DNA of 25,857 nt from Hirudo medicinalis. Taxonomy: Eukaryota > Annelida > Clitellata > Hirudinida > Hirudinidae. The translations under genes were made by a program, and so were the position numbers. The stretch is from the NCBI GenBank assembly GCA_011800805.1, contig MPNW01000317.1:100913-126769 (forward strand), given 5' to 3'. The notes beneath the pieces were generated by a model, which searched no databases, was not told the DNA's origin, and was given only the letters and a program-made list of their open reading frames with translations. The number at the start of each line of letters is the position of its first letter. Position 1 is the first letter of the stretch. Of this stretch, positions 9,038 through 18,173 are shown in pieces.

Positions 9038-12000
9038 TCAGGAAGTATCTTTAATAGCCGTTGGACACGAGGGGTCCTCTTTTTCACCATTTCCATTAAA
9101 ACTTGATAGGCTTTTGAGCTGATGAAGAGTTTCAGACTGACAGTTAGTTTTGGCATTTTTAAATGCTGAAGGAGGTGCAGAAATGGTTGATGGATCGCCG
9201 CATATTTCACCCTCTTCCATGCTTTCTTCGGCAGCCGTCAAGAAAACAGTTACATTGCTGTGAGGCTTGGAATCTCTCGATTGGTAACTCAATGAGTTCA
9301 TCTCGCAGAACTTCATAAGGGGTCGTGTTATGGAAGCGCTTAATCTCGACCTCACAAAACTGCGTCGTGGTTTATTGGAATGGTGATATCTTCCTCTGAG
9401 CTTTGACTGGACTTGCGTCCTTTGCATGTGATCCAATTTTTTCTGACGAGCCTATTGCCAAATATAATCAATTTAATAAGTTTTCTCAGACGAGATACTT
9501 AAATTAATCACATTCATTCAAAAAAATTAACTGCATAGCATAACAATTATTATAGTGATTAAGAAGACTGAGGTCGTTGTAATAACCACCCCTTAAGCTA
9601 CCAACAATTAAAGAGGAACAAGTTACTTTTTGTTTGATATCGATTCTTTTTCACTACATGTGTGAAGCATGTCTTCACTAGTTAATTGTCAAACTTAAAT
9701 TTGAAGTTTGTAATCTATATAAAATAATGTAAATCATAACTAAGAATGCAGTTAAATTGTTATTACTTCTAAACCTCTAAAATGATTTCCTGCCAAGATC
9801 TGAGTCGAATAACATCTGGCCATAATCAGGTTTCAACTACGTGCGTGCATCTAAAATCTGCCGGGATCCATACTCCTCAGTACGTTTCATTCCCTGAATT
9901 TTTATTTAAAAAATATTGCAGGGGTTTCAGTAGACATTCTATAATCGCTTTTAATTCAGTGGTGAACATGCTCTCGGTATTTTATTTACGTAAGGGAGAC
10001 CGGGGCTGTATGATACAATTTTGAGATAGCAGGTTGTAGAGCCACAATATTTAAAGTCATTATTAATATTAAGTTTACTAATATTTTCATACTAACAAAA
10101 CAAATTATTGTCATATCATTATAGATTAATTTGTAAAATTCCAAAAATTTGTTAGTCCCTGCTGTAACAATCAACCCCGGAAGTCTATAACAAAGGCTGG
10201 TTGTTTGTTACATTGTTATTAAATAAACAAACATGCATGCAAAGCTTTTTGATTGAAAGTTTTGAAATGTTTATAGATGACAGTATTTCTAGATTTTTTC
10301 TATATAAAATTAGTTCTCTTCGCAGTTGTGGCACACGTAGAAATCACAATCATTTTTATAGTCTGTGTACGACCATTTACAGCATTCGAGACAATGAAAA
10401 CAGTTGTCCTCAAATGATTCACCATAGACAGAAAAAACACATAAGCAGAAATATTCTTCATTACCAACTGCAGCTGGCTTAACCAATTTATTTTTGTAGC
10501 TGAAGGTTGTTTATCTTTCTTGTTTTCGGAAATCAATATCAATCTGATTTTATTTCGCCTGTTTCTTTTTAGGCCTAGGTGTTTTGTCCAATTTTAGTAC
10601 TTTAACTGCTTTTTTCTGGCAATTTGAGTCAGAGCATTTTTGTCAGCTGTTAGAATTGAAGTGCTACCTTTTTGTTTGTTTCTATTTGCTTCTCTTTGTT
10701 CAACTACCGGAAATGGTCGAATTTCTTGAGGTAATTTCAATATTATCTATAATAATTTACGAATTTAGACAAAAATATTAGTAGCATCTCTACAAGAAAT
10801 ATGTTCAGTTTGTCATCTCAATAATGATTTTTGTGGGTTTACCATTTCCTTCAGGTTAACATAGACACCTGAGAATATGGGAAACCCTTCCACGCGGAAT
10901 CCACAGGAATACCTTTTTCGTGCAAAGTAGAAGTGTCCATATTCACAGGTTCTATTCAATAAACAAGCCCTGCTGAAAGCATAAGCCCATTTTCTACTTG
11001 TCATGTTTTCGATCTTTTTAGTTACTTTCTGAAATCATCACAGGTCCACTCAATGTTTAAAGTATCACTCTGAGTTCCATTTCCGTTGGGCACACCGCAT
11101 GCCAATCCAAAAGTCATAAGTAATTTTGGTGTTTTAACGGGCATTTTGCTCCAAAACACCAAGAGTTGTGCTCCCTGGTGTGATCGAAAAAAAGAAGATC
11201 AAAACCATAAAACCAGAAATAATTTGAGGTGGATTTTTGAATTGTCAAAGTTGTCTGATGTTGTTTATGTTTCGAACAGTATCATATAATTTTCTTCCCT
11301 TTTCTGTGTTTCTAATCCAAAAGTTTTTTCTGTCCTGAGCCGGAACAATATCGCGGGGAGAATATTATTATATCCGTTTAGTATATTTGTTTGTTTGAGA
11401 GTATCAGGCCGAGAAAATAAAAATTTATTAAAAACATACTGTTTAACGACAACATTAGAAATGTTTATTATATTTCTAACATTTTTTTTCACTAGAAAAA
11501 TTGAAGCTTGAAACATGATTACTATCACTCAAATCCTGTTCATCCACAATCCTCAGTGCTGCAGCATTAACCTTGCACCTGAACATTAATCGTTTCACCT
11601 GAATGCTGGAATCGCATTGTCCACATATCCATCTATTCGTTATCTTATGTTATAAAGAACGAATATTTTCGCGAGAGATCCAGTTGTATTTTAAGCTGCA
11701 AATAATAAAAATTGATGCTTCACTACATAGTCGTTAAATAAAAAAAAAAATAACAATTTTAATCACGCATAGCACAGTGCATAATTTATAAAATGTCTAA
11801 CTAAACTAAAACTTCAATAAATCAGGCAAATTCTTATTTTAATTTTTTGACATAATTCTCACGAATGCATTTCCCGTAGAATCTTGAATATCATGCGCAC
11901 AACTCAGCAATCCATTTTCAGATAGTATCATCCAACTCAGGAAATAGAGGTTGCCGAACTGATCCACACTTGCTCTTCTTAGCATTTTCCTCATCCACCT

Positions 12001-15000
12001 GTTGACTGAGGTTATCGTACTCTGCTCGCCATTTTTAGACGATTCTGACATCAAACGTCTCTTTACAAAAAGCGATCAGAATCTTGTCCTTTCCATTTCA
12101 CGAGTCCTTTCTTGTATTCGTTGGAATAGCTTTTTCTTTTTTTACTCATCTTGTCAAAATACGGCATTACTGTATCTGTCCTACAAAGGCACCCGTTTGG
12201 ATATTTACAAACACCTGCAGTAATTATAATTTATACCACCGGTATTATAATGTATTAATATTAATATTTTATAATTCAACACCTCATCGTGTGTTGCAAC
12301 AGACCTATGATACAACCTTAAATGCCGGCTGACGATCCTAACTATGGCTTATTTTCGGAAAAATTCGGTAGCATATTTGATAGAGCATATTTCCTTTGTA
12401 AACTAGTGATAAGTTATGGCCAGCTTCACCAACTTCATGCTAGCTGGCTGAAAAGGCCATTGTTAAAAATATGAAATTTTCGATAGTCGGTTGAACTTCT
12501 TGCCTAAACAAATTGGGTTCTAGAGGACCAAATATAAAAACAAAGTGCATCTGATTAATCACAAAACATTCAGCAAGATCCCCAATGCTTTAAAAGTTTT
12601 ATAATTATGTTCCATGTAATTGTTTTTTGCCGATCTCTAAAGAGACCTCCACGCACAGAATTGAAAAAAAAAAGATAATGCGGACCTATTTTTATATATA
12701 AAATCTATTTTTGGTTAATTATTAACTTTAATATGGATAGCTGATTTTTAATTGTTTGGGATCTCAAATCCAAAGTTGTTTACATTGCGACCACATATTA
12801 TTAATTATTATTATTATTAAATTATTATTATTATTACATTATTATTATTTATGCGTCAAATCTTGTTGCCTATGGTGAAAGCGTCAATCCGGCTTTCGCT
12901 CAAAACGTTTGTCCACCCCTGTTGCAGCTTATAGTAAAGAGTATTAAAAGCTCTCGCTGTTTTGTTTATCAAATTGCAATAATCTATCGTCAAAACCTCG
13001 AGAACAAATCGAATACATGCGAGCGAGAACTTTATACAAACCAGCAGACGCCAAAAAATCTAAAGACTTATGTAACATTGCTATAAAACAACTAAATATT
13101 TTCAACACTTTCCTTTTTTATAGCAATGTCTACAAAAGTAAAAATGTCAAACGAGTCACATTTTCTCATATAAAATAACTTTCCCTGATTCAGAACTGCA
13201 TGTTCCTTTTATCTTAGGCGTAGTCACAGCTCTACAATTCTCTAATTTGAATCGTTCCAATACCCTTCTGGTATAGGCAGGCTGACTTGGCTTTATTCTT
13301 CCATCTTCATAAGACTGGCTCATCCATTTCTGTTAAATATGCCTCTGCATTGTCTATTGTCACGTAGACATCAAATCTTTTGGGTTGTCTTAGCAATAAT
13401 CTATCTCGATTATGGCTTGCTGATTGGTTTTCCTCTGCATTTTCAATTACACTGTCTTGCAGATTTTCTTCTTCTGTTGATTGATCAAGTGATATCGGTT
13501 AATATGTGTTATCAATGCACTTCTCACAATCTGTCAATTTTTCTTTAAAAATCTATGGAGAGAATGATTTTTTTTCTTTTCTTGATACAGTTGAAGAATT
13601 GATTTGTGATCTGCTACTGCTTTGACCCGAATGTGTACCTTTGAGCGGACTGTTTCTTTGTGCGCCTTGTACAGTGCACCATTCAATTTCCTTGTACCGT
13701 GAACTGCTGGTCTGCATCGATTGGTAACCAACATTCTGAAGATGATGACATGAACTCAGCTCTTTGAGGATTCTTGTCTTGAGCAGCTAATACAAAGAAC
13801 AGTTTCTACTGATTTTAGGAACGTACCACACATCTGCTAGGATCAGGTTCTGGATTTCTTTACCAAATGAAGACCAGACTTCAGCAGTTCTTTTTTCTAA
13901 GGCTGGAATTGAATCTCCATATGCAACTATCAACATATGAGGTGTGTTGAACTTCTCAAAGCTCAAAAATATGTCACTCTGATTTTTGACAAGCTTTGTT
14001 GCTCCATTGTCAATAAACCATTCTTCAGTACTTGTTTCAGCTTTTATGCCTTCTGCCTACATAGTCAAGACAATATTACTTGTACTTTTGTTCTGACTGC
14101 TTTGACATTCACTGAATTCTTCTTTGGTTTACCAACTGCTGTCAACTCTGAGCAATTCTTTACCCATTGGCCAGATTTATGACAATAATGGCATTCGCCA
14201 TTTGGCACGCTTCTGTGGTTTGACTTTTGAGATTGATGCTCTAATTTTGCTGACTTCAGAACTAAAGCTTCTGTGTTTTCATTTGAACTGCCTCCTTTTC
14301 TTGGCTTGATATCTCTTTCAAAGGAGTACAACCGAACAACAAGTTCATCAATAGACTGCTTGTCATCAGAAAGCAACATCCAACCGGATTTGAACGACTG
14401 ATATTCACTATGCAAAATGTGCAGAATCTTACAATCATCTCTGGTAGCGTGGCTTAACCTTTTCTTTGAAGTCCTTGATTGAGTTCATTCCACAGTGTTC
14501 TAAGCCTTGCAACATGACTGGAAACATCATCACTGAAAACCCATGTGAAACTGAAAAAAAACAGCACAAAATCTAAACAATTGACAAATTGTTTGACGAG
14601 GCCTCAAAGTTTCTTTTGAGTTCTTCCCAGACTTCTTTTGCCGTTTCTTTATCATTCATTGTTTGATAATTTTCCTCAGTCAGTGCATATGTACTTGGCG
14701 TAGCTGTTAGCTTCATGCAACAGATCAGATTTCTCTTTGAACTGTATTCTTTCTCCATTTGAAGGAGCCTTCAGCTAACTCTGGCTTTATTAACTTGCCA
14801 TCGATGACTTCAAACGCTCCTTCATGATAATCGAGAAAGTCACGAGTCTTTCGACTCCAGAAAGGCCAGTCACGTAGACCGCTTAAAGGCTTAATATGCA
14901 ATTTACGTAACTCCATTACGCAAAATAACAAAAGCCATCTATGGGCCATAACCTATTAAAAGTTTTTGTAGTTTTGTTTATCAAATTGCAATCATCTATC

Positions 15001-15837
15001 GTCAAAAACTCTAGAATAAAGCGAGAACTTTATACAAACCAGCAGACGCCAAACCACCAAAGACTTATGTAACATTGCTATAAAACAACTAAATATTTTC
15101 AACACAATTATTAACGTCACTTTATCCGTCAAATCTCGAAGTGTTGCCTGCGGTGAAAGAAGCGCCAAACCAGCCCTCGCTCAAAACGTTTGCCCCTTAG
15201 CTTAGTAGGTGTATAAGTTGTAGCTTACAGTAAAGAGTAGTTATTAAACAGATCTAGGTCTTCTTAACCATTGAAATTATTGTTGTGTTAAAGCAAATTG
15301 ACAGTGTAATGAACCAAGAGACCGAGGCAAGGGTGTTTGGGCAAAATGGGACTGAAGATGTTTATTTAGATGTTTTGTTTTTGTTGTTTTTTTGGTGTTG
15401 TTTTTTGTTCTGTGATGTTCTTGAAGCCATCTAGTTCATCACTTTTAAAGCCATGCAATATTTTGAGGCTATCTTTTGTAATAAAGAACTTTAATTATAC
15501 TAACATTTTATGCAACACAATGATGACTTGAATTAGATAACATTAAGTAGAGAATGACATTATTATTTTTAAATCGTTATTTTCAATCCTACCTGCATGT
15601 TAACAGAAATCTGTCGTGTATAATTCTTATAAATGACGGAATCCGTTGGTCTTTCGACAACTTTGATCGTTTCGAGGTTTTTGGGGACATGTTTGAAGCG
15701 AGGCTCCCTGGGTTGAAGGATTCTTATATGTCTCCATTTATGCACAAAGGTGATGAGAGTGATCAACCATACTCCCATGATGAGGGATACTATACAGAAC
15801 TCACCTGCACTGAAGACATATGTGAGAGCTTGTGGAG
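9038..15837 (-). CDS. Unrecognised single-pass membrane protein, last two exons
   Basis: Two minus-strand exons fit together: 15837-15593 (245 nt, entered with one base from an upstream exon, preceded by GGTTTTCAG, followed by GTAGGA) and 9451-9038 (414 nt, in phase, ending in TGA). The first encodes about 20 residues outside the membrane, a hydrophobic helix (FCIVSLIMGVWLITLITFV), a basic stop-transfer stretch (HKWRHIR) and a juxtamembrane PREPRFKHVPKNLETIKVVE segment. The second starts ARQKKLDHMQRTQVQSK and is basic at first, then Ser-rich with an acidic EESMEEGEICGD patch. I infer a type I protein with a cytoplasmic tail of about 190 residues. I do not recognise the family. The 5' exons were not found. 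The 6.1 kb intron carries two transposon wrecks. Confidence 0.6.
9452..10309. other. Intron sequence of the membrane-protein gene, no exon seen
   Basis: AT-rich. Two short blocks have the look of transposon ends: GGGAGACCGGGGCTGTATGA at 9994-10013, and a stretch around 10158-10212 with TGTAACAATCAACCCCGG followed by an inverted GTTGTTTGTTAC. They lie just beyond the 3' end of the pogo-like transposase, so they may be its terminal repeat. I found no matching partner near 12200. Confidence 0.3.
10310..12149 (-). pseudogene. Pogo/Jerky-like (Tc1-mariner superfamily) transposase, broken
   Basis: The N-terminal part is read on the minus strand from 12149: MSKKRKSYSNEYKKGLVKW, then in shifted frames QPLFPELDDTI and WIAELCAHDI (to about 11839). 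This is the helix-turn-helix start and the R.PLFPELE..L..WI segment of pogo/Jerky-like transposases. The C-terminal part (10731-10310) reads EIRPFP, SILTADKNALTQI and then a cysteine-rich tail with CLEC, DFYVCHNCEEN and a stop. That is the EIRP+P...ILT.+P.KNAL linker and PHD-like zinc finger that ends many family members. Both parts are in the expected order and strand. The catalytic DDE region between them (10800-11839) could not be recognised. Confidence 0.6.
12799..12850. repeat. (ATT)n microsatellite
   Basis: A run of ATT units broken by single substitutions, directly left of the outer module that flanks the copia element. The right-hand module has a much shorter AATTATTAA at the equivalent place, so the run has expanded only on this side. 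Confidence 0.9.
12851..12957. repeat. Outer flanking module, left copy
   Basis: Contains GCGTCAAATC, GTTGCC, GTGAAAGCG, CTCAAAACGTTTG and AGTAAAGAGTA in that order. The same blocks in the same order and orientation occur at 15112-15235. It lies directly outside the left copia LTR. It could be a sequence duplicated before insertion, or part of a longer terminal structure. Confidence 0.75.
12959..13107 (-). repeat. 3' LTR of the Ty1/copia element
   Basis: On the minus strand it starts TGTTGAAAATATTTAGTTG and ends GATAAACAAAACA, so it has TG...CA ends over 149 bp. It matches 14967-15104 closely apart from small indels. The base just upstream (13108) ends a polypurine tract, which fixes this LTR's 5' edge. 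Confidence 0.85.
13108..13119 (-). promoter_or_regulatory. Polypurine tract of the copia element
   Basis: AAAAAAGGAAAG on the minus strand lies immediately before the TGTTG start of the 3' LTR. This is the standard place of the plus-strand DNA primer in LTR retrotransposons. Confidence 0.75.
13120..14940 (-). pseudogene. Ty1/copia gag-pol remnant with large internal deletions
   Basis: Read on the minus strand from 14940. Gag starts with LSGLRDWPFWSRKTRDFLDY and HEGAFEVIDGKL, then ALTEENYQTMNDKETAKEVW, VSSHVARLRTLWNELNQGL and ILHSEYQSFKSGW. A zinc knuckle follows at 14165-14210, where CHYCHKSGQWVKNC has Gln in place of the zinc-binding His. The protease has WFIDNGAT (DNG for the usual DSG) and ADVWYVPKIS. 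A GAG-pre-integrase piece (GTRKLNGALYK) lies near 13690. The integrase core is missing. The linker RLLLRQPKRFDVYVTIDNAE (about 13340-13440) and a late reverse-transcriptase piece (IKPSQPAYTRRVLERFKLEN) follow. Stops and frameshifts are frequent, so this is a dead, internally deleted copy. Confidence 0.85.
14941..14953 (-). promoter_or_regulatory. Half-tRNA primer binding site of the copia element
   Basis: GGTTATGGCCCAT on the minus strand, 13 bases after the inferred LTR end. Drosophila copia uses GGTTATGGGCCCAG, which pairs with an internal part of initiator methionine tRNA. The close match confirms both the strand and the family. Confidence 0.75.
14967..15104 (-). repeat. 5' LTR of the Ty1/copia element
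   Basis: Starts TGTTGAAAATATTTAGTTG on the minus strand and ends near AAACAAAACTACA. It is slightly shorter than the 3' LTR because of a gap of about 10 bp near 15017. The visible differences between the two LTRs imply an old insertion. Confidence 0.8.
15112..15235. repeat. Outer flanking module, right copy
   Basis: Same order and orientation of blocks as 12851-12957 (CCGTCAAATC, GTTGCC, GTGAAAGAAGCG, CTCAAAACGTTTG, AGTAAAGAGTA). It lies directly outside the right copia LTR, so the whole structure reads module-LTR-interior-LTR-module. Confidence 0.75.
15236..15592. other. Intron sequence, no gene seen
   Basis: Contains a T/G-rich low-complexity stretch at 15366-15415. Nothing else is recognised before the donor of the membrane-helix exon at 15592. 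Confidence 0.4.
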
Positions 15838-16183
15838 CTGAAAACCATCAATAGTTCATTGTCATCAGCAATTAATATTCTATCGCGGTTTGCATATGAC
15901 TCATATATCTGTACAAATTCGACGATAAAGGAAAAGTCAAATCTAGCTTGATTCGCAGCCTCTGAAATTCACTTTAAAATAATTCAACGCTTCTGAAGCA
16001 ACGCAGAGCAACGCTTTATAAATTTACATTTTATGTTGGACGAATAAGTCAAACATGCCCACTATTTCTCGATTTTTTTTTATAATCCTCGAAAGTTCTT
16101 TTTATTATTTTTACAAACTTTTATTTAACTTGCTCTGTAACTGCTTCAAATCTTGTATTCGATTTTTCGACCACTTCCTGATC

Positions 16184-16545
16184 TCAAATCGTTTTGCCGT
16201 CTACGCCCGTTGCGCCAACCTCGATGGGGAAGAGATCTGTTCTGCAGCCTTTCGCTTCCAGGTCCATCGACAGATCTGCATACTTTTCCGCTTTGAGCGC
16301 ATTGCTATATTTAAGTCTGTCCTTCCACGGTACTGTCAGCTCCACCAGAATGTTGGGCATCCGTCGACGGCGACAAGAGCACCATGTCCGGCCTCTTGCC
16401 ACCTTCTACGAGCACCTGGGGTAGTGCCTCATCCCTTCTATGTCGGCAGCGATGGTCCAGTCGTTTGCCTCTGAGAGAATATCTCTCCTGGGTGGCGTTG
16501 GCATCTTTTTTTGCAGAGTTGTGAGAAGCCCTCGAGCAAAAAATA
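16184..16545 (-). pseudogene. LINE C-terminal endonuclease-like domain fragment (family A, copy 1)
   Basis: The minus strand reads PPRRDILSEANDWTIAADI, a frame change in RPDMVL-like sequence, then ILVELTVPWKDRLKYSN, KAEKYADLSMDLEAKGCR and FPIEVGATGVDG. This is the PD-(D/E)XK-like block (DW...DL, RPD+VL, ELTVPWE, KY..L......G, P+EVG.RG) found after the reverse transcriptase in a widespread LINE group of marine invertebrates. A second copy with closely similar wording is at 20604. The fragment stops at about 16184, before the conserved C-terminal helices. Confidence 0.65.
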
Positions 16546-16659
16546 AATCTTCCGCCGATTTGCTGATTTTAATGTACCAGTTGTGCTTGGACATGCAAAA
16601 TGAGAGTTAACTATAGCTAATTTTAAAAAGACACTATGAGTCAAAGGCCGGTGAAATCT

Positions 16660-16866
16660 GTATCCATGGAGGGGTGTTCACCCCAGCTCTTGGCATCCCC
16701 CAATTACACAATCCTGTATATATAACTCCCTGTCTCAGAGTCTCCACTGTTCGCTTTTTTCAAGGCAAACTTAAAGATGCTCTTATACCAAGAGCAGAGC
16801 GGCTTAGGACGACGCGCTCCTGATGCTCGAGTATGTGGCGCTATGTAAATGGTCTTAATATTATAA
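16660..16866 (+). pseudogene. CR1/L2-type LINE 3' end and tail
   Basis: The frame ending at the stop 16846-16848 reads SPLFAFFKANLKMLLYQEQ and then GLGRRAPDARVCGAM. F+.NLK..L+ is the usual end of these reverse transcriptases. It is followed by GGCGCTATGTAAATGG and a TTATAATTATT tail, typical of this LINE class. It is opposite in strand to its neighbour at 16184-16545 and belongs to a different family. Confidence 0.6.
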
Positions 16867-18173
16867 TTATTAAGCTTGAACATTTTAAAGGACTATAACG
16901 ATACATGGATTTAGTGAATTTCGTGGTAAGATTTAATCATTATTCACAAATATATTTTTAACACTTATTTTAACATTATGATTATAATGTTCAATATTAT
17001 TTATTAAAATCTGATATTCTCCCAATCACAACTGAAAATCTTAAAAAAAGCTCTGAAATCATGCCAACCTGAATCAGTAGAAAATTCTTTGTAATTGTCA
17101 GTGGCGTTGTAAAACTGCATATCCGGAACAAATAACTTCTCGCGACTACGCTTCTTGCCACCTCAACTCAAATTGTGAGGAGAATTTGGTATGTTTGATT
17201 TAAGACGACGAATGTGAATAGATCCTCAGATTGAAATAAGCAGAAAACTCTTTCCCCCACTTATTTCACTTATGTCGCTCTTGAATTAGTTTGATGACTA
17301 ATTAGAAAGTGTTTCACATAATTTTGGAAAGAGAAACAGCCCTAGTAAACAAACACATGAAGACCATGTGAGTGATAGTACGCTTTCAAGGTATTACATC
17401 CAGCGCAAAATGGCATCCGTAATGGCCATAAAGTGCTTTTTATTAACCAGCCGCACCGAACAATTTGAAGTGGCGATTTCGAGTTCCGGAAAGTAACGCC
17501 ATTACCGGGAGAGTTGTGAAATTGCATTTGACGCATAAATACGATGCTGTCCCCGGACCATATTGATTCATACCCATGAGGATTCTGAGCTTGGCGAAGT
17601 TTTGGAGTCCGCAAAACAAATCGAAATAATTCCAGTGTTAAGCACAGATCATGTTAAAAAAATGCCCACCAAGAAATGGCACTAAAGTCGGTACGCTTGA
17701 GATAACTCCATACGCAATTATTGATTTCAATTTCTGCTCCTCGATATTTTTGCGCACGATTTGATGCAAGCAGGCAGAACAAACGATACGTTTTCTGCGA
17801 GCTACAGTCGCATTCTAGAATGTGTATATCGATTACAAACAAGTTCTTTTAAAATAAAAAAGAAACCATATGAGAATTGAATGTCTGTTTGACTTAAGCT
17901 TCGAGGAGGTCATTTGTTATCATATCATCTTCCTAGCCATGTATATCACTTAAGACAATTTGGACTCGATAAAGATATAAAAACACAAATCTAAAGTTTT
18001 TCTAAACTGCTGTAGTTGCCCAAAGCCTCATAAATGTGATTGTGATTTAACAAGAATAAACACCTGCAACCAATTTTAAGCTAATTTCATGATTAAGTTG
18101 GAGAAAAATATATTGTTTTTTTTTTGAAAATATATGTTTGTTGAAGCCCATTTCATATAAATTTATCCATCAT
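16867..18173. other. Intergenic between the MROH1 3' end and the membrane-protein exons
   Basis: Missing 5' exons of the membrane-protein gene would be expected here on the minus strand, but none could be supported. Open stretches at 17342-17614 and 17654-17842 (minus) have no firm domain match and no phase that fits the next exon. AT-rich at 16867-17000 and 17840-18170. Confidence 0.35.

Noticed and set aside
12297..12335. ATGATACAA sequence similar to 10011-10019, considered as a pogo terminal inverted repeat
   Set aside because: The two are in direct rather than inverted orientation and share only about nine bases.
15554..15841. Plus-strand ORF of 95 residues
   Set aside because: It is antisense to the transmembrane exon, which has proper splice sites and a phase that fits the last exon.
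16055..16474. Plus-strand ORF of 139 residues
   Set aside because: It overlaps the minus-strand LINE domain with ELTVPW and EVG motifs. Its Phe- and Cys-rich reading has no other support.
17500..17640. Possible fibronectin type III exon on the minus strand (MNQYGPGTASYLC reading)
   Set aside because: Tempting as an ectodomain for the membrane protein, but a stop precedes it with no good acceptor between. Its donor phase does not fit the next exon, and the match is short.
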